A DNA stretch of 64,000 nucleotides from Garcia nutans (GCA_947685225.1 CANTUV010000010.1:620001-684000), one strand, 5' to 3'; counted from the first letter of the stretch, positions 24,738-37,508 are shown. Numbers and translations: made by a program. The notes: generated by a model from the sequence alone, not told the origin.

Positions 24738-25595
24738 AAAGGAAATAAAATTTTTAAGAAAAAAAATACAGAAGAATTTATATTTTTTTTATTTTTATAT
24801 TAAAAATTAATGTAAATATTTAATATTAATATTAATATTTAATTTTATTTTAATATTAAATAATTAAATATTAAATTTTTTATTATTTTTATTTTAATAT
24901 TTAAATTTTACTTTAAAAAATTACATAATATATATTATTTTTAAATAATATTTATATATTTTTTTGAGATATTTTAACAAAAATATTTAAACTAATTATT
25001 TTTAATAAATTTATATGATATAATATTTTACAAAATAATTAACCTAATCATAAAACTCTAAACCCAATCCATAATTAAATTACAAAATAATTAACCTAAT
25101 CATAAAATTTTAAATTCTTAATTCATATCATAATCAAATTTCAAAATAATTAACCTAATCATCAAAACTCAAATTTCAATTCATAATCAAATTCTAAAAT
25201 AATGAACCTAATAATCAAAATAATAAATTAAATTTATAAATTAAACTTTAAATTAAATAATATTTATAAAAATTTATAATACTCAATATTATTATCAAAA
25301 CAATAAAATAAAAGCTGATTTTAAATTTTAAAATGATTAATATTTAAAAATTAATTTTAAAGAATAAATAAATATGCATATACACATAAAAATATATATA
25401 TATACTATATATTATATAAATATATATTATATTATAAATTAGTTTTATATTATATAAATATAAGTATTATTAATTTTATGTATATATAAATATATATATA
25501 TATATTGTCAAAGATATATAAATATACATATATATGTATATGTTTACACAATTGCAAAACCAGAAGGGGGTCAATTGTCCTCCCTTAGCTCCTAT
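24738..25595 (-). repeat. dispersed AT-rich repeat, right copy of an inverted pair
   Basis: This is the reverse complement of 18205-19020 with many point differences and small indels. The unit AAAATAATTAACCTAATCAT recurs four times here and is the complement of the GATTAGGTTAATTATTTT block on the left. Its GC-rich cap (AACCAGAAGGGGGTCAATTG, then TTAGCTCC) lies at 25553-25590, but reads in the same direction as the cap of the left copy although the bodies are inverted. Confidence 0.7.
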
Positions 25596-26520
25596 ATATA
25601 TATATTAAGTGTATCGTTTTATTAATGTCTAAATAAGAAAAATAGCCAATTAAAAAAAGAAGATTTGTTTAGCGAAAAAACTATAATTATACATTGGGTC
25701 TTTTTTATATGTACATATTGTTTTTTTTATTCTCTTCTAAATAATTTTTGTTTAGCTCATAATTGACGCAACCAACCAAAACAATATTAACGAATAAATT
25801 AAGGAAAAAGTCAACAACGAATTAAAAATAATATTAATGATTGTCTTCTGAATATGTATTTATATCATCCTTCTGATAAATAAATCGAGTAATGAAGTAG
25901 GTAAGACTAATTGCATGGAGATTACACTTCTCGTGAAGTATTTGTGGAATAAACTTTTGCACTTTTCGTCACAAAACCAACCAAACATCAAAAATCCAAA
26001 AATTACAATAAAAAAAGGTTTATGATTATTTTAACATTATTGTAAGTCATTTTTAGGCCGGGTGGGCCATCTTTTTTGGGCCCATTGTTATGACAATTGA
26101 AAGGGTTTTTTTGATAAAAATATATGAAAAATTAAAAATAATTTTAAATTTATTATATTTATAAAATATTTATTAAAATATTAAAATTTATAAAATATTT
26201 ATCAAAATATTAAATTTTTATTAATTTATAATAAATTTATAAATTTTATATAATTTATAATGAATTTATTATAAATTTAAAATAAAATAATTAAAATATT
26301 TTAATAAAAAAAATAAAAATTTGCATGTCATTATTTCATCCACCGTGTTAATAAATGATATTTATAGATTTGTTTTAAAAAAGAATGAGCTTTATTCAAG
26401 GAGTAATTATATTATAAAACGGTTATAATTATAATAAGCTAATATTAATAACACATATTTATGACGTGTGTTATCACGGTTTGCTTAATATAATTACTCT
26501 TATCCAAGTCAGAATATAAA
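25596..26520. other. AT-rich upstream region of the DUF639 gene
   Basis: No coding sequence or element ends were found. The base composition rises in GC from about 26540 on, where the promoter and leader of the DUF639 gene begin. Confidence 0.45.
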
Positions 26521-26539
26521 ATGAGTAGTAACACGAGTT

Positions 26540-27264
26540 CAGTAAATAAGAATCGAACACGTGGTCACGTTTGGTGTTGCCCGGTACTTCAGGTGGCGAA
26601 AGAGAAAGAAAGGAGTTCTCTTCGTTGATCGATCGCGGCGCGCCTCAATCTTGCGCGTCACGTACACAAAACCCATCTCTCTTTCAAAGCGAAGCTGTCG
26701 TTTTGCTAGACTCTTTTTGGATAAACCCTCAATCAAGACAGAATAATTGATAAACCCCTTCACAAGCAGTTTTCATATTTTACTTCTATGCTACTGCTCC
26801 ATCAGCTTGTGTAATTTTGTGAAACTTGCGATTCGGTGAAATGGGTTTGTTCAGAATGGTTCACTGAACTTAATCTTGGGCGGGGTTTTTTTGAAAGATT
26901 CTAAATCGAAGAGATCTGAGGTGCGGCATGTAACTTTTATTTTTGACGATTTATTTTTTCTAGCTGTAGTTATTGTAAGTTTATTTCTTTGAAACAGAGA
27001 TTTTGGAAGGTGTCTTTTTGATAATTAATTATTTCTTTTTGGTGTTTTAACATTCATATTCAGTTTAATGATTGATGGTTGGGTTAATTTAAAGGTTTTG
27101 GGGCTAGATTTGTGGAGATCTCTGGAGCTGGATTTGGAATACGCAAGGTTATGAAGGCTTGTGACTAGAACTAGAAGTATATAATTTGCTGAATTTGGGA
27201 ATATTGTTGATATAGAAGATTACTTGATAGATTTGGTTCTTGGGTTTTGAATAAGCAATTGGGG
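26540..27264 (+). promoter_or_regulatory. promoter and 5' leader of the DUF639 gene
   Basis: A GC-rich island starts here. A G-box CACGTG lies at 26558-26563, followed by a second ACGT core, and CT-rich sequence near 26670 suits a transcription start. The leader is long and may hold an intron, since a donor-like GCATGTAACT and an acceptor-like TTTGTGGAG tract are seen, but its limits cannot be fixed by eye. Confidence 0.4.
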
Positions 27265-28239
27265 ATGGCAACTGCTAGCAAAGCTAGAATTATGCTCGAG
27301 GGTCTAGTAAGAGAAGGATCGTTTAAATGGTTACTTAGCAGGCGAAGTTCATTCGATGAAGAATTTGAGGAAATGGGACGGTCTCCATCTGCAAGCAGGA
27401 ATTGGATAGCTGAGCTCTCTCCACTTGCTAATATGATCGTTCGTAGATGCTCAAAGTAAGCGTGGCTGCTATCTTTTTTTTTTTGGTTCCCTTATTGTTC
27501 CTTTTCTTTTCTGGAGCTATTGTGTATTGTATGATTTAGGTTGGTCCAAATTTTCCTGCACAATTAGCTAGAAGTGAGGTGGCATGGTGTCCTACCCTTT
27601 TTCCTCTTGAGAGAATATGATCACTATTTCAGAAAACTTACAGTTTCTCTGCTTTATTTAATTATTATCTTCTTATGGACAAAGGAAATAAAATGATGCA
27701 GAATCCTTGGCGATTCGACCGAGTTGCAAAAAAGCTTCAATATGGAGGCATCTGATTCAATAAAGCATCCATTGCGGTATGCAAGAAACTTTTTGGAGTA
27801 TTGCTGCTTCGAAGCCCTGGCAGTTTCCATTCAAGTACCAGGTCATCTAAGTGATAGAAAGTTTCGACGCTTGACCTATGACATGATGATAGCCTGGGAG
27901 GCTCCAGCAGCTTCCATCCAACCTCTAGTTAATGTGAGTTTGTTCATTTAACTGTGTTTGGGCTTTGCGTTCCAGGTGCTTTGTGCTCAAAAGTTGTTAA
28001 TTATTGTCATTGGTACTCTGTCTGCCCCCTTCTATTGATGGATGTGTATGGCTGTCATAATTCTTGTAGGTAGATGAGGACTTAACTGTTGGGCTAGAGG
28101 CCTTCTCTCGGACAGCTCCAGCAATTCCAGTCATTGCCAATGTGGTTATCAGTGAAAATCTTTTTGAGGTGCTTATTATGTCAACTGGTGGTCGGCTTCA
28201 ATTCTCTGCCTATGACAAGTACCTTAGTGGGCTGGAGAG

Positions 28240-31200
28240 GTAATCACATTTTCGTTATTTAAGTATTGAGAACTTAATTTATAATACCTCTTGTCAGCAC
28301 GTTTTATTAGTTCTTGGGAAAATATTTGGAATGACCCCTTCCCTCTTAAGTTAGTATCACTCCCTTAATTGGTGGTAGAATTTGGTGTTGGTTAATTAAA
28401 AGTGTAATGAAATGAAATGAACTTAATTTTTTTATTGATACCTTGCCATTTGGATTTCCTGGAAAGTGATTGATTTAAGATCAGGCAGGTCTGAATTACT
28501 TTGGAATTTCTGTCTAGTGGTTTTATGTATGTTATATAAACTACGAGCCTCGCACTAGGGGGGTTTGGGATTCTTAGCAACAGAGCTTCATAGGTTCTAG
28601 GATTAGAATTGCATCAAATTACTTAGAAAAGCCTAATAGTTGCTTGTATTTTATTCTTCCAATAACCAGTCACCAGACTGATGCATCTTGTTGATTTATA
28701 TAGACTGTTAAATCTGAATCGGACTGGGGGATCCCTTTTTTCATTTAACCACTAGACTAATTAGGATTTCTACTAAAAATACTAACATTAATTGAAGATG
28801 CGGCCTCCCAAAAAAAAAAACACACTCATCAGCCCATGTAGCAGATTTTGATTTTGAGGTACTAAAATCAAAGATGAACATGTAAACACCTAACCAGCAA
28901 CTAAAGAATTGATAAACAGAAATAAAAAAACTAAACTATGAGAAAAAAAAAAAGGTTAGAAAAAGTCCCTAACTGAATCTAGAGTTCTAGACCCAGCATA
29001 TAAATCTATTTGATTCTTAACCTTGATTTTCCTGGAGCTTCTATTTGTCTGCATCAGTTTCACTGCATTTTTTTTCTATTGTATTTTCTTATACATCCTT
29101 ATGGTTTACAAACATGCATTAAGAAAATATTATGAGTGATTAATAACTTGGGTTTTTCATAGTTTACTATAATTCCTCAAAGCATCATCATCATGATTTA
29201 TAATTCCTCAAAGCATCTATTCTCTTTCATTGATAAGGTGGTCCACTGATCCTTTATCATCAGCATCAGCATCATCATCATCTGCAATGCTTTCAAATAG
29301 TAGTTTCTTTAGTTTTGATGTTGTGTGTTTTCTTTCTCTCAATATTGGCTGAGTTTGAATCTTACTTGGTGCTATGAATAAAATTATGCATGTTTTTGTG
29401 AGCTGTCTTGTTGCATGAAACAACCAAACAAAAAAACATTTAAAAGGCTGTAAAATCTTGTCAGGGGAGGAATGATTTGTGCAAATTGGTTAAAAAAAAA
29501 AAACTAAGAAGCCTGAATGGGGAGCGTAGATGATTGGGGAGCTTGCCTATAATGCTTGTTCGATGGCTAGTATTGGTGGAAAAGTTAAGGTTTTCAGGTG
29601 GGCAATGACCAATGGAGTGGAAGGACTTGGGTTTTTGTTTTGACTTGGGTTTTTGTTTTGTTAGAGTATATAAAAGGTTTTGAATTTGATGGTTGATCTC
29701 AAGGCTTATGAGGATAACAATTTGTTAAAAATGCTGCTTTTGTAATTTTTTGTGTGTTTGTGTATTTGGTAATACAAAATTGATTATTGCCTCATTGGTA
29801 TAGATTATTTATTTCATTATATTCCATTAATCAACATATATGGTGGAAATTGAAAGGGAGAAATTGAGGGGAGCAGGGGTACCAATGAAGATGCGTTATA
29901 GTGTATATCAGGACTTACGTGTGTTCACACATAGAAAGAAAAGTGGTTAAGGAATATTAGAAAGAGGATTGCAATTGCTGAGGTACCTTGAAGCACATGA
30001 ACTTGTTTTAGATGGAATTTGCAAAAATTGTGATTTGATAATAGCATGCTCCAAGAAAATGGAATTGACTAATTTGTGGTGGATTCAGTCTCAGCCCTTG
30101 TATAGTGATAATCTCACTCTGATCCATTGGGTGTAACAGATTTTATATCCTTTGTGAAGATACAAATTTCGAGTTTTTGTGAACTTTTTCCTGACTAAGG
30201 TCTCCACTTCTATAAATGAAGGTGGTTTTACACACACCTTGCAGATCAATACGTGAAATTTGTCATTTTTGGGAATGAGATCACAAATAGAAGATACAAA
30301 AGCAAAAAGATTCAGTTAAATAGAAAGAAGGGGGAATATTAGGTGTATGTGACTCCTTAATCCAAAATTTAGAAGCCGTAATTCAATAAGGATAGACCAT
30401 TAGAGGAAAAGGATTGGAGGCTTAATTATGGACTAAACCTCAAAAGTTAATTAAATGTTGTTCAAGCAAACCCAAGTTGTTTACAAATGTGCTTGAAAAA
30501 CCAAATTGATCATATTAGTGACTTGCTACAATGGGATCAAATTAATTCTCATGGCACTGCAACCATGAAGGTTGAACTTCTTTCTGTCACAAACTTTAGA
30601 TGGTATTTTTCTTTTCAAATGCTTGAATGAAAATCCACATAATCTTTCATCATGGCCTTTGTTTTAGGATTTTGGGCTTATTTTAATTGAGCGACCAACT
30701 CTGAATATTGCAGTATTTTGTCTATACTTGCTATTTCTTTTTATTCTTAGGTGTAAATTTTTATATGTTCCTTTGTGCTTGTCTTGACTCTTTTGAGTGT
30801 GATATTCGGGCTGCCACAAGGAAGAGGAATATATTGCTTCATATTTTCGTGTGAAGGTTTTAAACTTTGATAAACACCTAAAACTCTAAGCCTCATCATT
30901 TCTGTAATTTTATGGTCATTCGCTATTGTTGATTTTCATGCCACTGCAAGTTCATATTGATGAACACAGAGACTAGATATAATCTAAAGAAAGCAAACAA
31001 GTAATAGAAAATTATTTTCCTTTTTCATTTTAGCTGCAGTTCACTTTAAAATGAGCCAGAATAAGAGTTTCTTCCACGGAACTTTAACCTTTAAGACCTC
31101 CTAGCAGCAAAGACTGGCGCGAGAAAGACGTTCGACATCATTTAATTTATACTTTGATCTTCCTGTCAAGGTTTTCAATGAGCAATTGAACAAATATTGA

Positions 31201-32250
31201 TCACCATGTAATTGGGTGAGACTAATTGAAAAATATGTCTTCTTCTAATAAGTAATATGCATTGGTTAATGCATATTGGCTGATACAATATGTATTTCAT
31301 TTTTAGCTGGTTGATATGTCAGATAAAATTGCCCTCTAAAAGTTGAGGAAATGGTTTATAATCTTGATAAACACCCTTTTGGTCATAGTAAAGCATGGTA
31401 CTTAGCCATAGACTTTTATGATTAGACGTTTTGGTCAGCAAATTGCCCTAATAACTCAACCAAAGTCTTTGAGCCATAAATTTATGCATGTTCCCTGAAC
31501 CTAAATTTATCAAACATGTTCCCCGCTTGAGGTCTTATGCCAACAAGCATCAGATAAGCCAATAATTTTCACACAAGGGAACTCCTAAGACATGCTCCAT
31601 CAAAATGAATTACAAATCTGTTGCCAAAATAACAAAAACTTATGTTCAAAATCACAATATTACATACATCCATATGATTGAAGCGAGGTCGTGCACATCA
31701 TTTCGCACAAGAAAGTGGCATGCCATCCAACCAGATCATTGATTGAATTACTCTTATGTTTGCACTTTGCATTCGAATCTTTGTTATTATGTGTATCGGT
31801 GTTGGTTTTGACTGGACATTTTCTTCCCTATATTTTCAGATTCTATGACATAATGATTAGGATCTCTTTACTTTGAAAAGCTGACAGAGATGAACTTTAG
31901 TACAAGGATGTTTCATTAATAAATGATGATGCAGTTTGTTTTTCAGGTTCATTCTGATTGCGCACATATTTTGGCTCTGTAATATGACCAAGTAAGAAAA
32001 GTAACTATAAATCGTTATGGTGGGAAATAAAGAATCCATATAGCCAAGCCATTAATTTTGAGATTAAGGTTGCATTGAGCAAGAGCTAAATTTGAATTTC
32101 ATAGTTCTCGTATGAACTTTTCCTATCAAGTTTATGTGACTATGATGCTAGTTTGATTTACTAGGACCACATATTATTCATTTTTTATTCTTAAATGTTG
32201 TGTTATTGGGCACATCTTGTTTTTGTATTTTAAATTGGTCCTTTCTATAG
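28240..32250 (+). other. 4.0-kb intron 3 of the DUF639 pseudogene
   Basis: The donor is GTAATC and the acceptor TTTCTATAG. The intron is about ten times longer than its neighbours, which suggests inserted DNA. I see no RT, transposase or paired termini; poly-A runs at 28809 and 29490 could be old retroposon tails. Short open frames inside have no recognisable domain. Confidence 0.55.
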
Positions 32251-32789
32251 GGCAATAAGAAAGATGAAGACCCAATCAGATTCATCACTTCTTTCTTCAG
32301 TTCGATTGTTAAGAGGAGAAAAGATTCTGGAAGTGGACGGAACAGTCACTACCCAGCCAGTTCTTGAACATGTTGGAATCTCTACCTGGCCGGGTAGGTT
32401 CACTGGATGAATAATTTGGTTCAATCAGCTTTGCAAGTGTTTGTTTTTGTAAAAAAGATGTTATGTGACTAGTTCACAGAACAATGCTTACTGAATTCTT
32501 TTTGTAGATTCCTATTTGTGTATGCTAAAAATTTTCTTTTCCTTTTCTTTTTGGAGAGTGCATATAATTCAATATATTGTCAATTTATTGGATATGTTAT
32601 CATGCACACAGGTTGTTTAGTTCTCACAGATCATGCACTATACTTTGAAGCTGTTCGTGTTGTATCTTATGACAAGCCAAATGTATATAATTTGTCAGAC
32701 GATCTAAAACAGGTTGTTAAACCTGAGTTAACAGGACCATGGGGTACACGACTTTTTGACAAGGCAGTCTCATATAAATCTATTTCCTT

Positions 32790-32791
32790 AT
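32790..32791 (+). other. mutated splice donor (GT to AT) of DUF639 intron 5
   Basis: Exon 5 must end at 32789 to keep frame with exon 6 at 32940 (SISL then SEPVVIEF). The intron begins ATAAGG, one change from the consensus GTAAGG. Read through, the frame stops at once with TAA at 32791-32793. The acceptor TTTCACAG is intact. It is not a U12 donor (ATATCC). Confidence 0.8.
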
Positions 32792-33990
32792 AAGGCGTGA
32801 TTCATTTATATTTCTTGTATCATTGGATAAGTGTATCGTCTCTGATTTTTTCATGTTGAAATCTCGATGTCTCATTTTCATTAGCTGGATGCTTCTGAAA
32901 ACTTTGTTAATTGTTAACCTTCAAGTTTTTATTTCACAGATCAGAACCAGTTGTCATAGAGTTTCCTGAGCTTAAAGGGCATAGCTGTCGTGATTACTGG
33001 CTAGCAATTATTCAGGAAATTTTGTACGTTCACAGATTCATACGTAAGTTTCAAATAACAGGAGTTGAGTGGGATGAAATACTCTCAAAGGTTGTGCTTG
33101 GAATTCTGCGACTACAAGCCATTCAAGAAATTTGTTCTGTAGATTCTGTTCGTTGTGAAGCTCTTCTCATGTTTAATCTCTGTGATCAACTTCCTGGTGG
33201 AGATTTGATACTAGAAACTCTTGCAAGTATGTTGTCCATAAGAGAATTAGGACGCACTAACAATTATAAAGCTGGAGGTGGAATGTATTCTATCTCAGCC
33301 TTGGACATGGTTTCCAATTTAGGGTTTGTGTTTGGAACAAGTTCAAGTGATCAAAATGAGGCTGGACTTGCTGTGGGTGAGATAGCCGTGGGGGAGATGA
33401 GTTCATTGGAAAGAGCAGTTAAGGAATCTAGAAACAGCTAAGAAAAAGTGGTACGAGCACAAGAAACAGTTGACGGAGTCAAAATGGATGGTATTGACAC
33501 CAATTTGGCAGTGATGAAGGTGATACTAATAATACTATTTTATGAACTTCGCTTTTCTATTTTCAGATGCTCCTCCTTTTGTTAGTTTTGCTTCTTTCAT
33601 TTAGTAATTGCAGACTAAATTTTTAGTTGACGGGGGGTCGAATAATTTTTGTTTCTTGATGGTACTAGGAACTAAAATCTTTATATTGATCTGTGTTTAT
33701 GTGTGTGAATTTACACTATCGCATGTTTGTATTACAGTTGTTTCTTAAATCAAACTGGTCTAACTGCATCATGAACGGAACATGTTACATGCTCTTTTAT
33801 ATTGCCTTCTCACCCAACATAACCTTGCGTCCGCCTTCCCCTATATGATTCCCGGATAATATGTTTAAAATTGTGTTTGCAGGAGTTACTTCACCCTGTC
33901 ATGGAAGTTGGAAAGTTGATTCTTGGCATCTTGGGATGATCCTGTGAAGTCTTTGATGTTCTGTTTGGTTTTCACTTATGTCATTTGGAG

Positions 33991-34739
33991 GTATGATCCA
34001 AACACCTTACATTACTCATTACTAATGAGCATTTAAGAAAAGAAAACTAAAGTCCCTTTTGTAATTAAATGATAATACAATTCAGTTTCCCGATAATATT
34101 GGTGTAAATTTTCAATGTAGTTAAATTAATAAAAAAATTTCATATTATTCAATGACGAAGCAGGCGTGGAGCTTGTATTAACTTTGATTTGTTGCACTCT
34201 TGCAATTATGAAATATTGCGGTAGTTCATTTAACTCCTGATGTCAATATCCTTGCAGGATTTACTTAACAATTTACCAACAATTAGTCAATTCTAACTTG
34301 TCCGATCCTCTTGCAACAGAACCAAACTGGCTCTAATATTAGTGGTAGCTTAACTTATTAACAATGTTCCACTGCATGGTGGGGATGGTACTGCTAGATA
34401 TTATTATTGGTATTATTTGACTTATGCACCACCTTACCGGAATAGTAGTAATAGAAATATGCCAAAGTGGGGGTGGATTTAGCTGTCCCATCCTGTATCT
34501 CCCTAACCTATATCCCAGTGATCAGCCCTCATCTTTGTTCTCATGGTTGAATGCCTGATGGGACCTGCCCATCTCTACTTTGCTGAAACAAGTTTGCTCT
34601 ACCCTGGCACAATCACACACAACAACAAAATCAGAAGTGCAGAATTTTGATTGTACTACCCAAAAACTTACAATTGTTGCCATTTTGAAATTAAAAAAAA
34701 AAATCCAAATACCAATCATGGCCATGATGAAATCTTTAA
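33991..34739. other. region downstream of the DUF639 remnant, no family exons seen
   Basis: The expected C-terminal DUF639 exons are not visible here. The stretch is ordinary intergenic sequence; the 95-codon minus-strand frame at 34522-34809 has no recognisable domain. Confidence 0.5.
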
Positions 34740-35012
34740 CGAACAAGAATTGAAGCTTCAAAAACTTAATTAAACAGAATGGTAGCAATTGGCAGGTCTG
34801 TATATGCATGTGTGTCTCTGTTTCTACTGTTTTTATATGCGTGGTGTCTGTTAATGGGTCATATATATGTCTAACAAGAATTGAAGCTTCAAAAATTCAA
34901 ACAAAATGGTAGCAATTGGCAGGTCTGTATACGCACGAATGTCTGTGTGTGTGTGTCTATTTCTGCTGTTGACTATGTGCGGTGTCTCTTAATGGGCCAT
35001 ATGTGTGTTTGT
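34740..35012. repeat. tandem duplication, about 132-bp unit, two copies
   Basis: Both units start AACAAGAATTGAAGCTTC and share AATGGTAGCAATTGGCAGG and GGTGTCTxTTAATGGGxCAT. Copy 1 is about 34742-34872 and copy 2 about 34873-35008. Copy 2 has an expanded GT run. Confidence 0.75.
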
Positions 35013-35096
35013 GTGAATCAAGAATTCAATCGCTGATGATTATCACTGATAAAATAATTGTTTTGACTACTCATCTAAATCTTCTTATTCTGTGAA

Positions 35097-35560
35097 GTGA
35101 AGGTCAGCTTCATTCTTGTTATTAACCAACCTCCTCACTTTTTATTTTCCGGCCGTCATCAGCTTAAAAAAAAAAGAAAGACAAAAAGGAAAATCAAACC
35201 CCAATCGGCCATCACCAATCTCCTCACGGTCGTTGCTCCAGGATCATCGCCTCCATTAAACCCCAAACCACAAGCCCATCTTCATCACCTACAATCAAAC
35301 CCCAAACCACAAGCCCATTTTCAATTTCTTCTGCTTAATCTTTTCTCTTCCGCCTTCTCATTTCCTTTTGAACCAATAGCATCATTGCTATAATCATCAT
35401 CTTTGTCCTCATCATCATATCGACGCTTCGATTTAACCGGAGCTCCAATGTTAACGGCATTTGCAGCTTTTTGAGATTCTAAAAGTCGCCGGCGACGGAG
35501 ATGGGTGGAAGTCCATTGATTTTTTTCTACTGCCGATGGAGATGGGTCTTCAACATTTTG
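35097..35560 (+). other. GC-richer island of unknown origin
   Basis: The stretch is C- and A-rich with a 98-codon frame (35097-35393) in which NPKPQAH occurs twice because a 20-odd base unit (CCCCAAACCACAAGCCCAT) is repeated. No domain is recognisable. The end GTCGCCGGCGACGGAGATGG and ACTGCCGATGGAGATGGG looks like the inside of a gene-fragment-bearing transposon, but no termini were found. Confidence 0.3.
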
Positions 35561-36641
35561 GAACAGTTTTTATTTTTTTAATTTTAATATGTTTTATTGT
35601 TAAAAAATATAATTTATAATTTTTTAAATTTTTTATTATTTTAAATTAAATTTTATCATTTTTTTAATATATCAGTAATGTCACATTATTTGTAAAGCAC
35701 GCCGTTTACTGTTTGATTATATTAGATGAATAATTGAATTGTCATGAAAAATATAAGTTTAAAGGAAGAATTTGTTACTTAAATAGTAAAATGGATAAAA
35801 TAACTAAAATTGTCAATATTAATGAGTAATTGATGTATTAAATCTTTTTTATTTAAAAATTTTATATTTTATTTTAATAGAAATTTATTATTTTTTAATA
35901 GAAATTAACTATTCTTTTCAAATAAAAATATTATTTTTATAAAGAATATGATTACGAATGATAAAGATAATAAGTGTTTTGAAAATAAATTATTCAAGAC
36001 ATATTATTATTATTAACTATTTATAGTAAAGAAATTTATAGAGTTTAAAAAATTTTAGTAATTTTATAAATTATATATTTTTTATATACTTTAAAATTAT
36101 ATAATTTTATTTATATTTTATAGATGTGCTCTTTAATTTATTAAAAAAAATTATTTTACATTAAAAAAAATCCTTTAACTTCCTTTAAAAAAATATTCTT
36201 AAGAAGTGCCCCTGGGACACTCATTAATATTATCCTTTAAATTTACTAAAAATTTTAATTTAATGATATTGAAATTATTTTCATTTGGATTTTAAATTAA
36301 ATTTAATAAATAAATAAATAATGCACCTTACAATTCTCATCTTTGCTCCTATATGATAAACCCATTTTCGATAGAAAAAATGTTTTCATCTTTACCCATA
36401 AAAATACTTTTATTATTGTTGATTTTGGAGTTGTAATCTACAATTTGTATATGAGCTTTGATTATACCATACCAACTTTCCAGGTTCTCTCCTTTACGCT
36501 TTGAGTTAAATTAAGCTTCTTTCGAAAAAAAACTTCACATTGATTTTCTTCTTGCTCATTATTACTTGCAAGTAAGCAGATAAAATTTTCAACGACTGAA
36601 CATTACCAAGAAAATCATCTCTATGTTCCATTAAGACTTTT

Positions 36642-36677
<36 letters not shown>

Positions 36678-37508
36678 AGAAAATGTAAAGATTCACAGAA
36701 GATTGTAGTAACAGTAATGGTTGTTGCCCAACTGCTTAATTTTATCATTTGTAGCAATTTATCTTAATCCAAATCTCTCTCTGATTTCTAGCTTTCTACA
36801 ATATTTTATTTGAACATTGAACATTTCTTTTTCTTTCAGGTTCCAAACATTACCATAAAGTAAACAACTTTTTTCTTGGTACATTAAAGTTTCAGGAAGG
36901 AGCATCGTCCCTGAGTTTGAGCTTCTGAACTCAACAAATTATATGAGTTAAAATTACAATTTAAGAAACTCTGTGATCTACAACTATATTAAAAATGCTA
37001 TATATATGAACTAACTTCAATGTATAATCACTATTGTTATCTTCTTCTTTTAAATATTATTTTCATTTTATTTTCCTTTTAGAAACCAATATTACTTAAT
37101 ATTGGTATTTTAAATTTCCAAACTACAAATGAAAAACTAGCTAACTAGAATGATCAAAAATTGATCTCAACCCAGAATATACATAATCAAGAAACTAATT
37201 TTTCTTTTTTCTTAATCATGACCTGTAAAATCCATAAAAGAAAAGTTACAAACATTCTCAATAATGGAGATGACAATTTTCATTTTCTTTTCTTTCCTTT
37301 TCCTATAAGACACATTATTATTATTAACTACAGGGATAAACAAACATTACTTGTAAATAATTTATTCCTGAGGTAGAAAATAATAATAATAAAAAAAACT
37401 ATCAGAACTTCTTATTTGCATCAAAATCAAAAAAAGAAAAATTAAAACTAAACCTATATAATCATCTCCAAAATGAAAAACGAAATGAATAAATTTGTTC
37501 TTTTAAGA
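35561..37508. other. AT-rich intergenic region between DUF639 remnant and VQ gene
   Basis: No gene is seen. The stretch holds a (TA)n run at about 36649-36676 and, near its right end, the probable 3' UTR of the minus-strand VQ gene. Confidence 0.5.

Larger units (their letters stand above)
27265..33990 (+). pseudogene. DUF639 family gene, disrupted and 3'-truncated
   Basis: The translation MATASKARIMLEGLVREGSFKWLLS... belongs to the plant DUF639 family (about 690-700 residues, function unknown; C-terminal membrane segments). The ATG at 27265 matches the family N-terminus. Exons: 27265-27455, 27702-27933, 28070-28239, 32251-32393, 32612-32789, 32940-33519 and 33883-33990. Phases agree throughout exons 1-6, giving 357 codons. 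Four lesions are seen. The donor after exon 5 is ATAAGG, not GTAAGG (32790). Codon TAA at 33439-33441 replaces the Tyr/Asn-region codon before EKVVRAQETVDG. Exon 7 starts in frame (ELLHPVMEVGK) but must change frame to give LASWDDPVKSLMFCLVFTYVIW. The remaining C-terminal exons are not found downstream. Intron 3 is unusually long (4011 bp). Upstream exons are clean, so the loss looks recent. A shortened N-terminal protein is possible but the splice defect argues against normal function. Confidence 0.85.

Noticed and set aside
32790..32939. U12-type (AT-AC) intron
   Set aside because: The donor is ATAAGG and the acceptor AG, without the ATATCC donor; a mutated GT donor is simpler.
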